From CAZEER01 sp964511215 (lineage in GTDB: Bacteria > Fidelibacterota > Marinisomatia > Marinisomatales > UBA1611): a stretch of DNA of 17,719 nt. Numbering within the stretch: position 1 is the first letter of the stretch; every line of letters starts with the position of its first letter. Positions 16,226-17,719 of the stretch are shown here, piece by piece. Location of the stretch: positions 1-17,719 of the forward strand of contig CAZEER010000052.1 in the NCBI GenBank assembly GCA_964511215.1, in the 5' to 3' direction. Position numbers and translations under genes: made by a program. Under the pieces are notes generated by a model. It was not told the DNA's origin, ran no database searches, and saw only the letters and a list, made by a program, of their open reading frames with translations.

Positions 16226-16780
16226 ATGATGAAAAAATTATTGCTATTACCATTAATATTTACCCTACTTATGGGACAAAATAAAATACCGAATCTGCGT
16301 ATGAAAATGTTAGATGGTAGTTATGCAAAATTATATGATTTTCTAAAAGATGGTCCAATGATAATTGATTTTTGGGCTACATGGTGTGAACCTTGTAAAA
16401 AACAGATGTACCACCTTAATAAATTTCACCAACATTTTAAAGATGCGGGGTTTAAAGTCCTTACAGTAAATACAGATACGCCCAAAAGTATGGGCAAGGT
16501 TAAGTCTTATATAAGATCTAAAAAATTTAAGTTTCTAGTTGCGGTTGATCCCAATGGGCAGGTGAAAAAGAAATTAAAAGCTGAGTTAATGCCTACAACA
16601 ATACTAGTTGATAAAGAAGGGGCTGTATTATATCGTCATCAAGGTTATTATCCTGGAGACGAAGAAAAAATATTGAAACATATTACGGATTATTTTGATG
16701 CTCAAGGAGTGTCGTATGATAACTATAATGTTGGAAATTCCAAAGAGACTTTGGAGAAAAAAGTAGACATAGATTTTTAA
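16226..16780 (+). CDS. Exported TlpA-type thioredoxin (WCEPC), paralog of the 4658 gene
   Basis: A 184-residue protein; the ATG at 16226 or the adjacent in-frame ATG at 16229 can be used, with AAGGA at 16216-16220. The signal peptide (residues 1-18) ends L-L-M-G-Q. The thioredoxin domain starts I-P-N-L-R-M-K-M-L-D-G-S and has F-W-A-T-W-C-E-P-C-K-K with Cys54 and Cys57, the only cysteines. The cis-Pro loop is L-M-P-T-T-I-L-V-D. It is plainly related to the 4658 gene: N-T-D-T-P-(R/K)-S-(I/M)-G-K-V-K-S-Y and R-H-Q-G-Y are shared. A charged C-terminal tail of about 20 residues is extra. It lies 59 bases after the phosphatase gene and is followed by an AT-rich terminator. Likely a periplasmic thiol reductase or exchange partner of the exported selenoproteins (inference). 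Confidence 0.9.
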   Translation: MMKKLLLLPLIFTLLMGQNKIPNLRMKMLDGSYAKLYDFLKDGPMIIDFWATWCEPCKKQMYHLNKFHQHFKDAGFKVLTVNTDTPKSMGKVKSYIRSKKFKFLVAVDPNGQVKKKLKAELMPTTILVDKEGAVLYRHQGYYPGDEEKILKHITDYFDAQGVSYDNYNVGNSKETLEKKVDIDF

Positions 16781-16784
16781 TTAT

Positions 16785-16810
16785 TAATCTAATTGTTTTT
16801 AGATTATTTT
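16785..16810 (+). terminator. AT-rich putative terminator
   Basis: TAATCTAA (16785-16792) pairs perfectly with TTAGATTA (16799-16806) around TTGTTT, followed by T-rich sequence. The stem is weak, having only one G-C pair. Confidence 0.4.
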
Positions 16811-16936
16811 TATCTTTTTAGTTTGTTTTTTATGTCAAGTAACCAGATTCTTTATCTAGTAGTCGATGTATAAATTATTTTACCAGAACAATAATTGAAG
16901 ATTACTTTCAAGCTAATCTAAAGTTTCGTATTTGGA

Positions 16937-17347
16937 ATGAAGATATATTTATTCCTTTTAGTCTTTGTCTTTTCATTCGGGGTGGGGCAAAATTTTTTTA
17001 GTCAACAAGTATATCTAATAAATCATTTAATTGAAAAAAATGACAGGTTTGTTAGACCTTTTACCAATGAGCCTGTATATGGTGATTTGTACAGATACTT
17101 TATTATGCACAATAATAAAAAATCTGACAAAGTATTTATTGGAATTATTACAAAAACTGGGAAACAAGGTTATTGGACTAGATTTTGGGATAATGGCCAA
17201 AAAAAGGAAGAGGGATATTATATCAATTCTATGAAGGATAATTTGTGGATAGAGTGGGATGCTGATGGGACTAAGTTTGCTGAGATTTTCTATAAAAATG
17301 GTAAAGTGATTCACCTTACAAACTGCATATTAAGTAATTGTGATTAA
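16937..17347 (+). CDS. Small exported protein with MORN/YwqK-like repeats
   Basis: A 136-residue protein. Residues 1-18 are a signal peptide (hydrophobic core, F-G-V-G-Q). The middle and end carry repeats of the form G-x-W-x-x-(F/Y)-W-x-x-G-Q-K-x-x-E-G-Y-Y and D-N-L-W-I-E-W-D-x-D-G-T-K-x-x-E-I-F-Y-K-N-G-K, which resemble the MORN-repeat variant (YwqK-like) found widely in Bacteroidetes-related envelopes. Such repeats often occur in antitoxin-like or structural proteins; the function here is unknown. Two cysteines sit in the last 10 residues. There is no clear Shine-Dalgarno at a normal distance. It stands alone between an AT-rich terminator and the next small gene. Confidence 0.65.
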   Translation: MKIYLFLLVFVFSFGVGQNFFSQQVYLINHLIEKNDRFVRPFTNEPVYGDLYRYFIMHNNKKSDKVFIGIITKTGKQGYWTRFWDNGQKKEEGYYINSMKDNLWIEWDADGTKFAEIFYKNGKVIHLTNCILSNCD

Positions 17348-17436
17348 TCATTTTTCTAGTATCAATTAAAATTTGTAGATTAACATTATATCTCATATTA
17401 AATAATGAATAATGATAATAAATAGGAGAGTTTACT

Positions 17437-17643
17437 ATGAAAAATAAGTTTAAATGGATATTAGCTGCTATTCTTGCATTTTCTGCTATACCATCTGTTT
17501 CTGCTATGGAATTGCAGGAAAGAGCTGGAATGGAAGAAGTAAAGAAAAAGAAGTGGAAAAAAAAGAAAGGCAGTAAATCATCTAATAAAAATAATGGCAA
17601 AAAATCAAAGAAAGGATTCTGGTCCTTTTTCGGTGGTGGTTAA
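17437..17643 (+). CDS. Small exported lysine-rich basic protein
   Basis: A 68-residue protein that I do not recognise. A strong Shine-Dalgarno (AGGAGA, 17424-17429) precedes the ATG. Residues 1-23 are a classical signal peptide with the cleavage motif V-S-A. The mature ~45 residues are mostly lysine with Ser, Asn and Gly in the second half and end in a hydrophobic-glycine tail, F-W-S-F-F-G-G-G. There are no cysteines. Such a chain would be strongly cationic in the envelope and could bind polyanions or lipids (inference). The opposite-strand ORF over the same region is a shadow. Confidence 0.65.
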   Translation: MKNKFKWILAAILAFSAIPSVSAMELQERAGMEEVKKKKWKKKKGSKSSNKNNGKKSKKGFWSFFGGG

Positions 17644-17668
17644 ATAATAAGTAACTATCAATTGTGAT

Positions 17669-17719
17669 GCGCCCGTAGCTCAACTGGATAGAGTGTCTGG
17701 CTACGGACCAGAAGGTTGG
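17669..17719 (+). tRNA. tRNA-Arg(ACG), 3' part cut off by window edge
   Basis: The 5' acceptor arm is GCGCCCG (17669-17675), followed by TA and a D-arm starting GCTC. The anticodon stem TCTGG/CCAGA (17696-17700 and 17708-17712) encloses loop CTACGGA, giving anticodon ACG at 17703-17705, read as Arg. The T-arm and acceptor 3' strand are beyond the window. Confidence 0.93.

Noticed and set aside
16200..17440. Further Sec UGA codons in the small genes at the right end
   Set aside because: The thioredoxin and both small exported proteins read cleanly with TAA stops, and no in-frame UGA with a plausible downstream hairpin was seen.
1..17719. CRISPR arrays, insertion sequences or phage genes
   Set aside because: No regularly spaced direct repeats, transposase motifs or phage-type proteins are visible; the repetition present is protein-level TSP3, dockerin-like and propeller repeats.

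Overview
The window looks like a chromosomal segment of an AT-rich Gram-negative bacterium of the FCB supergroup, most likely Candidatus Marinimicrobia (SAR406) or a close relative. The basis is a T9SS/FlgD-like C-terminal sorting domain with an NPFNP motif, exported proteins carrying thrombospondin type 3 and dockerin-like repeats, an Omp28-like thiol domain, a regulator-propeller/SpoIIE signalling protein and an AT-rich base composition. The assignment to lineage is inference. Every gene is on the + strand.

Layout. Positions 1-2117 are housekeeping: the 3' end of glutamyl-tRNA synthetase overlapping glutaminyl-tRNA synthetase. Positions 2168-8358 look like one transcription unit: an exported CsgG/TolB-N-like protein, an Omp28-like protein (A), a TlpA-type thioredoxin, an outer-membrane beta-barrel-like protein (TTG start), and a second Omp28-like protein (B), closed by a strong terminator. 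Two more Omp28-like genes (C, 8478-9641; D, 9774-10973) follow, each behind its own terminator/promoter interval. Then comes a TlpA-type protein with dockerin and sorting domains (E, 11103-12638) and another terminator. After that are a large propeller-Y_Y_Y-SpoIIE signalling protein, a second Cys-type TlpA thioredoxin, a MORN-like small exported protein, a very basic small exported protein and the 5' part of a tRNA-Arg(ACG).

Main point. Genes A to E are each split by one in-frame UGA that sits exactly where the first redox cysteine of a CxxC motif belongs. In A-D it gives U-P-Y-C after a V-x-D-F-T-G strand; in E it gives W-U-P-S-C in a TlpA domain. Every UGA is followed at a bacterial-SECIS distance by a small G/C-rich hairpin. 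The apical G lies 20 nt after the UGA in all four Omp28-like genes and 18 nt after it in E, and the stems keep pairing despite base changes. These are best read as five selenoproteins, all with N-terminal export signals. A conventional ORF caller would report them as truncated downstream ORFs with no signal peptide and no active site.

How the genes may work together (inference). Four exported Sec/Cys proteins with calcium-binding-type C-terminal repeats, one Sec-TlpA protein with a surface-sorting domain, two Cys-only TlpA thioredoxins and an outer-membrane protein whose mature chain has just two cysteines (CX4C) form a plausible envelope thiol/selenol redox system. No selA, selB, selC or selD is in the window, so Sec decoding must be checked elsewhere in the genome.
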